Positions 27,092 to 36,256 of a stretch of DNA of 64,000 nt are shown piece by piece; positions within the stretch are counted from its first letter, which is position 1; every line of letters begins with the position of its first letter. A program made the translations under genes and the position numbers. A model generated the notes under the pieces. It ran no database searches. It saw only the letters and a program-made list of their open reading frames with translations, and was not told the DNA's origin. Location: contig NZ_LR130778.1 in NCBI RefSeq assembly GCF_900538275.1, forward strand, positions 1,402,001 through 1,466,000, in the 5' to 3' direction. Origin of the DNA: Petrocella atlantisensis. Its GTDB lineage: Bacteria > Bacillota > Clostridia > Lachnospirales > Vallitaleaceae.

Positions 27092-28048
27092 CTACATGTC
27101 CATCCCATTATCTTTGTCCCAATCCAAACCTTTACCTTTCTTGATTTCTGCTATTTTGTCCTTAAGCCCGTTCCCTTCTAATATTGATAGTGGGTAATGT
27201 TTAGCATTTGATGAATGATCCTGTGACTGTAATAGCTTAATACTTGATAGCAACATTTCAATAGTGTTTTCTTGAGTCCTTTCTTTTGCAAACTGTGCAT
27301 TTTTCTCAAAGGCATTTAATAGTGCTTCTTTGGTAAAATGCTCTGGTGGATATAATTTTCTATTCCTACATTTATTACCTTCTTTATTACTGAAGGTGAT
27401 GTATTTTCGTTCATCCTTCCAATTGACTGAGTAACCTAACTTATTCATGTTGCTAATGAAGTCATCTTTACTCATTGAAGACCATTTACAATGCTTTACT
27501 GCAAGGAATAATTCATACTTCCAACTCATGCCTTTGTCTTTTGTTCGATATTCGCCTCTGTTGACGTGATTACCTTTTTTCCCTTTGGTGATAATCAATC
27601 CATACTTTCTACAAAGGTCATCAGAATAATCTTTAAAAGCTTGCAATTCTTCACGACTTTGCCGCCACTTCTTGCCGCTTTCCATATGGACCGTATTAAC
27701 GACAAAATGGGTATGCAAGTGATCTCTGTCCGTATGAACAGCGTATGCCACTTGATACCCATTAAAAGATTGGTGTTGTACCAATTCGTCTGCAATTTTC
27801 TTCACTAGTTCCGGTGTTACTTTGTCGTAAGGAGCAAAACTTTGTGTGAAATGAACATATTGTCTGCCTTTCACCTTATTCTGAACTCGCTTACTCATGT
27901 ACATGTCATTATACGATTTTTGAATATTACAGTTATGACTACCTTTTAAAAGTTCTTCAGTCTTAGCACTATTATTGATATATTCAAGAACTCTTTTTAA
28001 AGCTGATAATGAATCATTCTTTCCATTAATAAATTCGATGACTGCCAT
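27092..28048 (-). CDS. Relaxase, MobP-type (relaxase/mobilisation nuclease family)
   Basis: 318 residues. The histidine motif is complete: AYAVHTDRDHLHTHFVVN (101-118), with metal-binding His at 110, 112 and 114. An N-terminal LEYINNSAKT (21-30) carries the likely nicking Tyr. The domain covers about residues 1-200; a Lys-rich tail follows. It cuts the transfer origin and stays bound to the strand that moves to the recipient. MobC and a small partner gene lie just upstream. The transfer origin was not identified. Confidence 0.9.
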   Translation of the reverse strand: MAVIEFINGKNDSLSALKRVLEYINNSAKTEELLKGSHNCNIQKSYNDMYMSKRVQNKVKGRQYVHFTQSFAPYDKVTPELVKKIADELVQHQSFNGYQVAYAVHTDRDHLHTHFVVNTVHMESGKKWRQSREELQAFKDYSDDLCRKYGLIITKGKKGNHVNRGEYRTKDKGMSWKYELFLAVKHCKWSSMSKDDFISNMNKLGYSVNWKDERKYITFSNKEGNKCRNRKLYPPEHFTKEALLNAFEKNAQFAKERTQENTIEMLLSSIKLLQSQDHSSNAKHYPLSILEGNGLKDKIAEIKKGKGLDWDKDNGMDM

Positions 28049-28052
28049 TTCA

Positions 28053-28406
28053 TCACATCTCTTCTAGATCATCTAGCTCTTCAGCCATTCTTGTCAGTTC
28101 ATCAATTATTTCTGTAGCATGCTCCGCTTTGACACCAACAGCTTCATATAATGCCTTCAAGGTCTCAATAGTCTTCTCAGGATATTCTTGGAATAATACT
28201 GACTGCTTGATATCTCTTGAACAAAGTAGTTCACCCTTACCGGCATACTCACCTTTAATAATCACATCAACAGCATATCCACCTTCACTAATACCAATGG
28301 CTGAATATTGGTGATCCATTGGCAAATTCTTAAAGTGATCAACCGCTTTAGCCATGTCCTCCATCCATAAGCAACCATCACCATAACGATAAATATGATA
28401 ACTCAT
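28053..28406 (-). CDS. Small hypothetical protein between mobC and relaxase
   Basis: 117 residues, no membrane segment. The N-terminal half may be a small alpha/beta fold, and the C-terminal 45 residues are helical and acidic. GAGGTGAGG precedes the ATG. It is packed tightly between mobC and the relaxase gene, so it is probably a relaxosome accessory. I know no family. Confidence 0.6.
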   Translation of the reverse strand: MSYHIYRYGDGCLWMEDMAKAVDHFKNLPMDHQYSAIGISEGGYAVDVIIKGEYAGKGELLCSRDIKQSVLFQEYPEKTIETLKALYEAVGVKAEHATEIIDELTRMAEELDDLEEM

Positions 28407-28410
28407 AACC

Positions 28411-28728
28411 TCACCTCTTTCCTTTCAAATATTCACATAATTCTTCCAACATACCTGATGTATCTTCACTTACCTTTGACAGGTTCACCTCCTTGATTTT
28501 TCCTTGATGTGCTAACATGGTTAATTGATTTAGATTATTACCAATTTTAGAAAGCTGTCGATTCATCTCTTTCATATCGTCGAACATTAAAATATCCTTG
28601 TCCAGTGCGGACAAGGATACGTATTGGCTGATGTTTAGTTTTGCTTTTTTTGCTTTGTTATCAATCTCTTGAAATTCACGTTGAGTTACTCTAAATCCTA
28701 TAAATTTACTTTTTCGAATAACAATCAC
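28411..28728 (-). CDS. mobC: MobC-like relaxosome accessory protein
   Basis: 105 residues. A ribbon-helix-helix start (KFIGFRVTQREFQEIDNKA) leads to the MobC helix with MNRQLSKIGNNLNQLTMLAHQG. MobC proteins bind the transfer origin and help the relaxase open it. The start is uncertain: the GTG at 28728 overlaps the only good ribosome site (AAGGAG), so initiation a few codons later is possible. It lies 19 bases after the CHAT gene with no terminator between. Confidence 0.85.
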   Translation of the reverse strand: MIVIRKSKFIGFRVTQREFQEIDNKAKKAKLNISQYVSLSALDKDILMFDDMKEMNRQLSKIGNNLNQLTMLAHQGKIKEVNLSKVSEDTSGMLEELCEYLKGKR

Positions 28729-28746
28729 TCCTTAGTTAATCTAATA

Positions 28747-31700
28747 TTAGTTTTCCCAAATTTCTACTCCACCCCAAAACGCTTGATTTGGATATTTCTT
28801 TTTCATTTCTCTTTGAGATATTAAAAGTGCTTCAGAAATAGAGATATCTTTATTTTCAATTTGATTTATTAAAATATCTATTAACTCTATTGTTGAATCT
28901 GTAGGTACATCCCACTTACATATTATAATGCTTCCATTAAATCTTTCAAATATCGCACTCCATGTTCCAGAGCTTATTTCAACATTCTCATAATAGGGAG
29001 TTCCACCACGGCAGCTTACTAGAAAAAGACATTCTACATTATTTACTTGCCTCAGAATATCTTGCATCATTAATATACTTCTCATTCCTTGAATACCGTG
29101 AGCACCATCTAACATCCCTCCATTTGTGTAAGGAACACCATGAGAATATAATGCAAGTATATCTACCTCATCAACTCCTGCTATTGACTTTTTTAGTTCA
29201 AATAAATCATCATTTTTGTTATCTAGTTTTAAAAAGTTTTCACTTCTTCTATTATCAATCCAACGTTCTATTTTCTTTAGTTCAGAATCATTAGCATTTC
29301 CAAATATCCTATTAATAATTCTACTTGCTTTATTCTCTCTAGTATATAAAAATGAATAATCAATAACATTGACTATGGAATTTACTAATTCAATTAAACA
29401 ATAACCATTACGTTCTGATATAGTTATTGGAAACATTCCAATTTTTGTATCAGGCATACAATAGATTGATTTCGTTTCGTAGTTATGAACATAATTAAAT
29501 AAATCTTCGGCAATTAATTCTGAAATATTTTTTACTATACTTTCATTGACTTCAGATATATCTAACATTGGTTTTTGCATCGCATTGCTAAATTCAAATA
29601 CAAGATTTCTGATTTCATCATTAGTATTTGCAACCAATTTAGTGTTTAATTTTACGATGTCTCTTGAAATTGTAATTGTTAAAATACATACATCCATTAT
29701 CACATATTGATAAAAAACTTCACCTTCTTTAAGTTTGTTTTGTACTGTTTCAAATCTAAATCCATTGTAATCTTCTAAAGATTTATAATGAGGATGAATT
29801 TCTATCAACTTACTTTTTATATCTTCTGCTTCTTTTGCCTTATTTGAAAGCAACTCTAGATCACTACTATTTTGCGAAAATAAGTTGCGATACTCTTCTA
29901 CTACTATCTTATATCTACTTTCTAAATGTAAACATTCTTCAGTAAATAGACCATCTTTATAGTATTTTTTCTGCTCAATAGTTGAGCGTGGAGAAATTTT
30001 CACCATTATTGCCTCTATCTTTTGTTCTAATAATTGTCTTATAGGCCCTGTCATAGATTCAAAACTAATTATTAGACTATATATTTGCAGTGTGAATCTA
30101 TAAACCTCTATTGTTTCATACGAAACACCCACTCGCTCCTCTTTATGAAAAACTTTTCGTTTTACAATAATATCTTTATCTGCTAGCTCTAATATTTCCA
30201 CTATCACAAAATAATCATTTAGTGATTTTGCTCCTACAAATAAAATTTGTGCCCAATTATACAAAGCTTTGAATCTCAAATCAATTCTACTTTCCAGTAA
30301 TCTAAATACATCTTTATAATGCTTATGTATTAATTTTTCAGCTTCATCGAACTCCTTATTATTTGCAATCAAAGAGATTAAATTGACCATATCACCAGCC
30401 CATGTTACATCTTTTTGATCAATATCTTTAACATTTTTCTGTAAAACATTAATTTCTTCAATTGTATTACCAATAAGTATATTCCAACTTCTTGAAAAAG
30501 TTAAACTATACGCCTTAATTATTTCATTAAATTCATCAAATTTATCTCTATCACTTAACGCAACACTTCCAATCTCATCTATTAAAAATTTTGCAATAAG
30601 ATTCAAACCATCTTCTAAGAAAGGGTAAATTTCATTTGAATCAAAAACATACTTGATTGATGCTAAAATACAAGCAATTCCCTCTGTCACTCTGCCCAAT
30701 CTATATTGAGAATTCCCCCATGCTAGTAGACCAAACATAAGTGCTTTAGGTTTAAGTTCATCTTGAATGTTGTCAATATAATCAAATATACTCAAAGCCA
30801 AATTATTGGCATCTTGGTGAAATCCATGTAATGTTGCAATTATGGACAGATAATATCTAGTAATAATTCTAAAATAATTATCGTCGAAAACTTCAGGTAA
30901 TGTTAATACTGTTTTTACTAATTCACCAAAGTCCTCAAAAACCTTATAATCAAAATCTCCAGTTCTGATTCTTCTTAACAAAATAATAGTATTAATTGTC
31001 GCTTTTTCTGGATTTTCTTCTAATTTCTCACTGGTCTCAATACTTCCTTCCGACTCAACATTTTTAATAAATGATTTCTGAACCAACTCCTCAAGTTTTT
31101 TTTTCGAGAACATATCTATTTTAATAAGTAAGACTTTATAAAGACCTAATTTCCAAGCTTTTTCATTCTGACTTTTCTCAATATATTCTCTCCATGATAA
31201 ATAGCTGTTCCTATATACCGCTAATGATTCAATAATATCAACAAGCTCTTTAGAACGAACTTCTATTAATATTTGTCTATCATTATCCTTATAAAATGGT
31301 TTTATCTTTCCCAAAGCTCTCGATGCCAAGACATCATCACTTAAGATTTCAATCTTCAACTCAATTATTTCATCTATTCTTTTAGTATTAGTTACATAGT
31401 CGGCTCTTTTCAATATTTTATATGCATTAAAGGGCGAATTTTTCTTATCAATATAATATTTTGCCAAGCGATAAACAGCCTCATTTCTTAGCACTGGAAA
31501 CTCTTTTACTAAATCAAATATGTAATCATCAGGTTTCTTGTACTTTCCATCCAAAACTTCATTCATTCTTGCAACTAGTTCATAATAAGTTGAGTTCATA
31601 TCATTGGACATTTCTCTAAATATTGCTGCTGCGTCTAAATATCTTTCTGCTTTAACATATCGGTTGGCTAATAACTCTTTAACAGTTAGATTTTCCGGAT

Positions 31701-32646
31701 CATACTTTATAGCAATATCTAACCAATAATCATGTTCTTTCTCGGCTTTAGGATAACATCTTAATATAGCAGGATATAATCCTTTAAGATATTTGTCCGT
31801 GTGATATAATTCATCAATAATTTTTTTTGCCCTATCTTTTTTTTCAACTATTGTATATAAGTCGATTAGTATAACTTTTCCTTCATTGAGAAGTTCATTG
31901 TAGACTTCTTCAAGAAGTAATATGCTTTTAGTTATTTCTCCATGTCTATAATATGATATTGCTGATAAATAGTTGTATGTAGTTTTCCCTAGTTCCTCTT
32001 CAGAATTGTTTAATAACTCAATAGAATCCTTTAATGATAATGTTGATAACTTTTCAATAGTCTCTCTTTGCAAAATTTCGTATTTTACGTTCTTACTCGG
32101 AGATTCACAAGAAATTATTGACATATTATTTGAATCCTCAAGATACTCTATAACTTTATCTCTCGAAAGTTCATTTGCAAATAGATTCACATATATTCCA
32201 TTTACAGTTTCCTGAAATATATAAAAGATTGTATCTAACTCATGACTTAAAACACTCCAATTTTCTTCCTCAAGAAAATGTATTTTACTATTAAGCTCAA
32301 AATAATTAGCTTCAATAGCCGCTTTTGTATCCTTATAGGGCATCAAACTTTCTACTCCTATAATCATTACAGTATCAGTACTTGTATAAGCTTGTATTTG
32401 ACTTTTAATCCAATTAAATGATTTAACAGGATCAATTACATAGCACATGTGCTCCCTAATTTTTTTAGTATTCTCTACAAACTCCTTACTTTTCTCTTTT
32501 ATATCAAAGTATCCTTCAATATCTAAATTTGAATAATTTATTAAATATAATTTTCCTTTTATATCTCTAATTGCATGATTAATTACAAAAACTGTACTTC
32601 TTAACTTCTCTCCTGTTACATCAATATTTAGTAAAAATTTGTCCAT
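28747..32646 (-). CDS. TPR-CHAT protease, candidate defence effector
   Basis: 1299 residues from the ATG at 32646, which has an AGGAGGGG site; an upstream frame of 29 codons runs through leader hairpins and is rejected. The N-terminal 200 residues are an alpha/beta domain of unknown family. Helical TPR-like repeats fill about 200-950. The C-terminal CHAT (caspase-like) domain has the catalytic His in ALYSHGVPY (H1169) and Cys in LVSCRGGTP (C1212), and ends with a WGGVEIW strand. Both active residues are present. CHAT proteases with TPRs act in prokaryotic defence, for example with type III-E CRISPR and gasdermin systems; no such partner lies here. The gene is richer in AT than its neighbours and heads the mobC-relaxase transcript. 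Substrate and trigger are unknown. Confidence 0.8.
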   Translation of the reverse strand: MDKFLLNIDVTGEKLRSTVFVINHAIRDIKGKLYLINYSNLDIEGYFDIKEKSKEFVENTKKIREHMCYVIDPVKSFNWIKSQIQAYTSTDTVMIIGVESLMPYKDTKAAIEANYFELNSKIHFLEEENWSVLSHELDTIFYIFQETVNGIYVNLFANELSRDKVIEYLEDSNNMSIISCESPSKNVKYEILQRETIEKLSTLSLKDSIELLNNSEEELGKTTYNYLSAISYYRHGEITKSILLLEEVYNELLNEGKVILIDLYTIVEKKDRAKKIIDELYHTDKYLKGLYPAILRCYPKAEKEHDYWLDIAIKYDPENLTVKELLANRYVKAERYLDAAAIFREMSNDMNSTYYELVARMNEVLDGKYKKPDDYIFDLVKEFPVLRNEAVYRLAKYYIDKKNSPFNAYKILKRADYVTNTKRIDEIIELKIEILSDDVLASRALGKIKPFYKDNDRQILIEVRSKELVDIIESLAVYRNSYLSWREYIEKSQNEKAWKLGLYKVLLIKIDMFSKKKLEELVQKSFIKNVESEGSIETSEKLEENPEKATINTIILLRRIRTGDFDYKVFEDFGELVKTVLTLPEVFDDNYFRIITRYYLSIIATLHGFHQDANNLALSIFDYIDNIQDELKPKALMFGLLAWGNSQYRLGRVTEGIACILASIKYVFDSNEIYPFLEDGLNLIAKFLIDEIGSVALSDRDKFDEFNEIIKAYSLTFSRSWNILIGNTIEEINVLQKNVKDIDQKDVTWAGDMVNLISLIANNKEFDEAEKLIHKHYKDVFRLLESRIDLRFKALYNWAQILFVGAKSLNDYFVIVEILELADKDIIVKRKVFHKEERVGVSYETIEVYRFTLQIYSLIISFESMTGPIRQLLEQKIEAIMVKISPRSTIEQKKYYKDGLFTEECLHLESRYKIVVEEYRNLFSQNSSDLELLSNKAKEAEDIKSKLIEIHPHYKSLEDYNGFRFETVQNKLKEGEVFYQYVIMDVCILTITISRDIVKLNTKLVANTNDEIRNLVFEFSNAMQKPMLDISEVNESIVKNISELIAEDLFNYVHNYETKSIYCMPDTKIGMFPITISERNGYCLIELVNSIVNVIDYSFLYTRENKASRIINRIFGNANDSELKKIERWIDNRRSENFLKLDNKNDDLFELKKSIAGVDEVDILALYSHGVPYTNGGMLDGAHGIQGMRSILMMQDILRQVNNVECLFLVSCRGGTPYYENVEISSGTWSAIFERFNGSIIICKWDVPTDSTIELIDILINQIENKDISISEALLISQREMKKKYPNQAFWGGVEIWEN

Positions 32647-32796
32647 AATTCCCCTCCTGTATATTAAGAGGGTTTGGGATACCTCCCAATATTTAAGTAC
32701 CATTTGTTTAACAAATGGGAAGCTTGCCCTCATGAAAGCAGAGCTTTCTTATTCGGTCTTATTGTGGATACTGAATAAGAAGGCTTCTTACCCTCA
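32647..32796 (-). promoter_or_regulatory. Structured leader of the CHAT-mobC operon
   Basis: About 150 bases of leader with several possible stems. TAAGAA-GCC-TTCTTA competes with CTTCTTATTC pairing to GAATAAGAAAG. CCATTTGTT/AACAAATGG forms a 9-bp stem (32700-32718). CCCTC (32672-32668) can pair with the Shine-Dalgarno GAGGG (about 32656-32652). Two further GAGGG copies, each in an ATGAGGG(T/C)AAG context, and one GGGAGG lie upstream and could take the CCCTC instead. This suggests a translational switch. It matches no riboswitch class that I know. Confidence 0.5.
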
Positions 32797-32801
32797 TAAA
32801 A

Positions 32802-32829
32802 ATTATAGCATACCTGAGAGGATTGTCAT
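32802..32829 (-). promoter_or_regulatory. Promoter of the CHAT-mobC-relaxase operon
   Basis: On the minus strand ATGACA (32829-32824), a 16-base spacer and TATAAT (32807-32802) with an upstream TG (extended -10). The start should be near 32795. It lies just after the terminator of the surface-protein operon. Confidence 0.8.
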
Positions 32830-32842
32830 TTTATTTTTTGGA

Positions 32843-32865
32843 AAAAGAGGCCCGAAGGCCTCTTG
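32843..32865 (-). terminator. Terminator of the surface-protein operon
   Basis: AAGAGGCC and GGCCTCTT pair around a TTCG-type loop on the minus strand, and a T tail follows. It begins right at the stop codon of the gene ending at 32867 and separates that operon from the CHAT promoter. Confidence 0.9.
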
Positions 32866-32866
32866 C

Positions 32867-33424
32867 TTATTCCATGATTGATACCAAGAACATGAGATCA
32901 TAGGTGGTAGTAAAAGTCTGTTGGAATGCTTTTCCATACTCACCTGTGAACTTCAGTGTTACATTTCTAAAAGGTGCCATGGATCCACACTCAATTGTCC
33001 CCGCCTGAACATCATGTGCTGATACATCAATTAGCCATTCTCTGTTAATGATATAACCCATCTCATTTGGATTTTTTGCTCCGATTGCTATGTGAATATA
33101 CTTTGAAGACTGGCTGATTCCCAGATTGTCCCAATCTTTATCCTCTTTACCCACTTCAATAAACTGGTTGTCTGAACCTGCTTTGTTATCAAACCCGGAA
33201 ATACTAAGCGTGACCGGCATCGTTGAATTGTTGCTAATAATTAGATCCGGAGAGCTGAAAGTCGGTCCGTTTGGATTGATTGTGAATGATGCAAGGGTAG
33301 GTATGTCCACATCTAAGATTGAAGCGTGTATGGTGCCTGTTAGTTCAGTTACGTTGGTCTGAGCATTAGCTGTAACACTAAAAAGCATTGCTAGTACTAT
33401 TGTAATTAGTATAATTTTTTTCAT
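32867..33424 (-). CDS. Secreted protein, paralogue of the next upstream gene
   Basis: 185 residues from the ATG at 33424 (site GGGGG). Signal peptide about 1-21 (ending ANA), then one beta-rich domain. It shares with the gene at 33436-34338 the series ELTG-I, DVDIPT-ASF-INPN, NN-T-PVT and GFDNK-G--NQF-EV, so the two arose by duplication. The fold resembles WxL-like or pilus-type beta domains, but I cannot assign a family. There is no anchor motif. It is probably an exported surface or adhesion protein. Confidence 0.65.
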   Translation of the reverse strand: MKKIILITIVLAMLFSVTANAQTNVTELTGTIHASILDVDIPTLASFTINPNGPTFSSPDLIISNNSTMPVTLSISGFDNKAGSDNQFIEVGKEDKDWDNLGISQSSKYIHIAIGAKNPNEMGYIINREWLIDVSAHDVQAGTIECGSMAPFRNVTLKFTGEYGKAFQQTFTTTYDLMFLVSIME

Positions 33425-33435
33425 TTCAATTCCCC

Positions 33436-34338
33436 CTACCAATAAAAGACATATTTAACTGTGACTGGGTTACCATTATAATCATGATCTAATTGTACAT
33501 AATATGAACCTGGGGTAGACCCATCAATACAATTAATAGTTAATGTTTGTGATCCCGTATATTCTTTATAGTTAGCTACATATGTTACATCTTCAGAGGA
33601 AGTTGTAATCGTAAACAAGGCATTTAAAGGATTACCTTTGTAAATATGATAAGTCGCAGATTTTGTGAAATCTAGTTGATCGGTTACCCCGTCAATAGCG
33701 ATACTTGTTATTCCTGTGATGCTTGGCGTAACCTCTTCTGGCTCTTGAGCATCTTCTATGCCTTCATACAGACTCACTAAAAATATTATCTCATAGACAC
33801 TGGTCACTTCACTTTGAAATGCAGATCCAGATTGGCATTCCAAGTCCAATGTCACAGTGCGACCAGATTTGATATGACATAGTTCTTTGTTCTCGAGTTG
33901 CACTTGATTAGCCGTTACCTCAGATAACAATGTTGTATGGTTCAAAAAGGCAGTTTGATTGTCTTCAGCTATCATACCTAGGTAGATGAAGCTGGCTGAA
34001 CCGATGGCACCTAGTCGATCCCACACCTTAGCATCACGCGCCACTTCTGTAAACTGATTTGCTGTTCCTACTTTGTTATCAAAGCCAGTCATGGTCACAG
34101 TAACCGGTGCTGTCGTGTTGTTGGTAATATTTAGTGATGGCATAACATACCGGCCAGGATTTCCCTCAGGAATATTCGGATTAATAATAAAACTTGCTGT
34201 CGTTGGAATGTCCACATCAATGACTGTAGACATGATTTCTCCTGTTAACTCCACCTTGTTGGTATTGGCTGATACAGATAAAGCCATCATATTTAATATA
34301 ATGACCATAAGTGTCATGACTGATAGTATTCTCTTCAT
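33436..34338 (-). CDS. Secreted two-domain surface protein
   Basis: 300 residues. Signal peptide about 1-24, a first domain (about 28-200) paralogous to the whole protein encoded at 32867-33424, and a second beta domain (about 210-300) with repeats like those of X2/Ig-like carbohydrate-binding modules (LDFTKSATYHIYKGNPLNALF). It has an AGGAG site. It lies 11 bases before its paralogue. Probably an adhesin or pilus-associated protein of the element. Confidence 0.65.
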   Translation of the reverse strand: MKRILSVMTLMVIILNMMALSVSANTNKVELTGEIMSTVIDVDIPTTASFIINPNIPEGNPGRYVMPSLNITNNTTAPVTVTMTGFDNKVGTANQFTEVARDAKVWDRLGAIGSASFIYLGMIAEDNQTAFLNHTTLLSEVTANQVQLENKELCHIKSGRTVTLDLECQSGSAFQSEVTSVYEIIFLVSLYEGIEDAQEPEEVTPSITGITSIAIDGVTDQLDFTKSATYHIYKGNPLNALFTITTSSEDVTYVANYKEYTGSQTLTINCIDGSTPGSYYVQLDHDYNGNPVTVKYVFYW

Positions 34339-34348
34339 ATAATTTCTC

Positions 34349-34900
34349 CTATTCTATAATTAGTTTGATTTGAGCGCCCACATGGCTAATAGGCTCCTCG
34401 TCCATTGTGTAGTAGTAAAAATAAGCAATACAAGGATATTCACCTTTTGGGGGGTGGTTTGTGATTTTGTCGTATTCAATATCCATCATTGGTTCCAGCA
34501 CCGGACTCGTATAATAGATTTCTTCGGTCTCCTCATTAACAATGACGACTTGTAGCAACTTATCTTCATACCTGTTCTTGAGTGAGAGATAAATCAATCC
34601 ATTCTCGTCCGGTTGTAAGGCTGAAGCAATTCTAGCATTGAGTGTGTTCTTCGTAACTTCTTCTTGTAACAATGCTTCTTCATCAGGGTCGCTATCTTGT
34701 TGCTGATCTCCACTACCAATTACATTTCTATCTAGCTCTGGCTGTGTGGGTATGTCCTTATTAAACGTTCCCTTTAAAATTGGTGCTATCACATAAATAC
34801 TCATAAGCAGTAAAATAGCAATAATCCCTAAGATCATTGCCATTTTTTTCTTCTTCTGATTCTTATTTTGATTCATTTGAGTTTCTTTTGTCTCTTTCAT
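34349..34900 (-). CDS. Membrane-anchored extracellular protein
   Basis: 183 residues. A Lys/Asn-rich cytoplasmic start, one membrane helix (about 21-42), an acidic linker (about 60-85) and a beta-rich outer domain (about 95-183). It opens the three-gene surface operon. It may hold the two secreted paralogues at the cell surface. I know no family. Confidence 0.6.
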   Translation of the reverse strand: MKETKETQMNQNKNQKKKKMAMILGIIAILLLMSIYVIAPILKGTFNKDIPTQPELDRNVIGSGDQQQDSDPDEEALLQEEVTKNTLNARIASALQPDENGLIYLSLKNRYEDKLLQVVIVNEETEEIYYTSPVLEPMMDIEYDKITNHPPKGEYPCIAYFYYYTMDEEPISHVGAQIKLIIE

Positions 34901-34973
34901 AGACGCCTCATTTCTAGTTTATTTTTTTATTGTTTAAACTGGTGCTTAGCGACTTAGAGTGTTGATAAGGCAA

Positions 34974-35954
34974 TCATTCCATCTCCATCTCCTCCTCAAA
35001 GTCTTGAAACTCTTTATAGTCTTCAGGTGGTTCCCGTGCCATGCCGATCATCGCGTTCTTCATATTTTTCAGCTCCTCATTAAAATCTTTCCCTTTTGGT
35101 ACATGTCGCACAATCTCATAATTTGTCTTGTATTTTGCATTCAAGATCTGACATGCTGTATTACCGGCTACATCGTTGTCCAAGCAAAGCACTATTTTTT
35201 CAATGTCGCTTTGGCTTTTTAAAAATCCATCGAGTGCTTTATCCGATATGCCTCCTAAAGAAATCATATGATGGCTAAAGTTTTTAATACCATGTAGTTT
35301 TAGAAGTGACAGATAGCTCATCAAATCAATTGGCGCTTCAAAGACACAGACTGTATCCCCTTCACCTTGATAATAGAAGGGGATAGACTTATCTGAGTTC
35401 CTAACATCGCCTCTGAAGTCCTCACCTGTTGTTCTTGAACTACGTCTACTTGCGTAAGCAGGTTTACCCTCTAAGTCATAACCAACGAAAACACAGTTTT
35501 TATATTGGTCCTCATAGATCAATTTTTTATCCACAAATTCAGTGACAACCGACGTTTCAATATTCCGTGACTTAATCAAATAGGCAAACAGATGCTTATA
35601 GGTTTCATTTTTCTTTGGTAGCTGCATTTCTCCCTTAGTTTCTACAGACTTTACCTTTGGTATGGTTGGTAGTTCAATACCCGAGATGCCCAGTAGATCT
35701 CCGACTGTCTCAACCCAAGATTTGCCTTCCATTTCCATGACAAACTGAATAATCCCACCACCTTTATTCTGAGAGAACCAGTTCCATTTGCTGCCATCAC
35801 CACTAATTAAAAGACCACCATATCCAGGGATCTTATAGGTATTATTGGAGATTCGTTTCAAATCATAACCTCTACTCTGAGCATAGGCTATGATATTGAT
35901 ATTACTTGCCAATTCAATTTGTTCGTCCGAGAATTTCTTTTGACTTATTCCCAA
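34974..35954 (-). CDS. DUF3991 / Toprim primase-like protein
   Basis: 326 residues from a TTG at 35954, eight bases after AGGAGG; a GTG three codons earlier overlaps that site. The N-terminal DUF3991-like domain (about 10-85, with GDGSKWNWFSQNKGGGIIQF) resembles the zinc-domain region of DnaG-like proteins. The Toprim domain (about 190-290) shows VFEAPIDLMS for the catalytic Glu and CLDNDVAGN for the DxD. ICE proteins of this family probably prime replication of the transferred strand. Confidence 0.8.
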   Translation of the reverse strand: MGISQKKFSDEQIELASNINIIAYAQSRGYDLKRISNNTYKIPGYGGLLISGDGSKWNWFSQNKGGGIIQFVMEMEGKSWVETVGDLLGISGIELPTIPKVKSVETKGEMQLPKKNETYKHLFAYLIKSRNIETSVVTEFVDKKLIYEDQYKNCVFVGYDLEGKPAYASRRSSRTTGEDFRGDVRNSDKSIPFYYQGEGDTVCVFEAPIDLMSYLSLLKLHGIKNFSHHMISLGGISDKALDGFLKSQSDIEKIVLCLDNDVAGNTACQILNAKYKTNYEIVRHVPKGKDFNEELKNMKNAMIGMAREPPEDYKEFQDFEEEMEME

Positions 35955-35988
35955 AAAAATCACCTCCTACTCCTAACTGTTCAAATCA

Positions 35989-36243
35989 TTAATCTTCCAC
36001 CTCTTCAAAATTAATGGTTTTAATATCACCATCATATTTTTGCATCACCCTTTTGAGCACTTCAATTTTCTCTTGTACTGACTCTATGAGCTGCAGGTCC
36101 CTATGATGTAATAAAAAAGACTTCATCCCTTTATCTAGAACAAAGTCTTTAACGATTTTTTTTTCATCTGCTTGTAGTCCCAAAATCCATCTGATTGTTT
36201 CAAAACTATTCTCTCTGGTTTTTCTTATCAATTGATCTTTCAT
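35989..36243 (-). CDS. Small helical protein resembling the RadC N-terminal region
   Basis: 84 residues from the ATG at 36243 (site GGGAGG). It is similar to the protein at 36954-37232 (IRKT, ILGLQ, a K--V--KG stretch, then a leucine-rich helix). Both look like the helix-hairpin-helix part that precedes the JAB domain in full-length RadC. They flank the radC gene, which lacks a clear copy. No function is known. Confidence 0.5.
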   Translation of the reverse strand: MKDQLIRKTRENSFETIRWILGLQADEKKIVKDFVLDKGMKSFLLHHRDLQLIESVQEKIEVLKRVMQKYDGDIKTINFEEVED

Positions 36244-36256
36244 GACTTTTGCCTCC

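Noticed and set aside
28962-29294. Plus-strand open frame opposite the CHAT gene
   Set aside because: No ribosome site and no recognisable family; it is the shadow of the strongly coding minus strand. The same holds for the many other opposite-strand frames.
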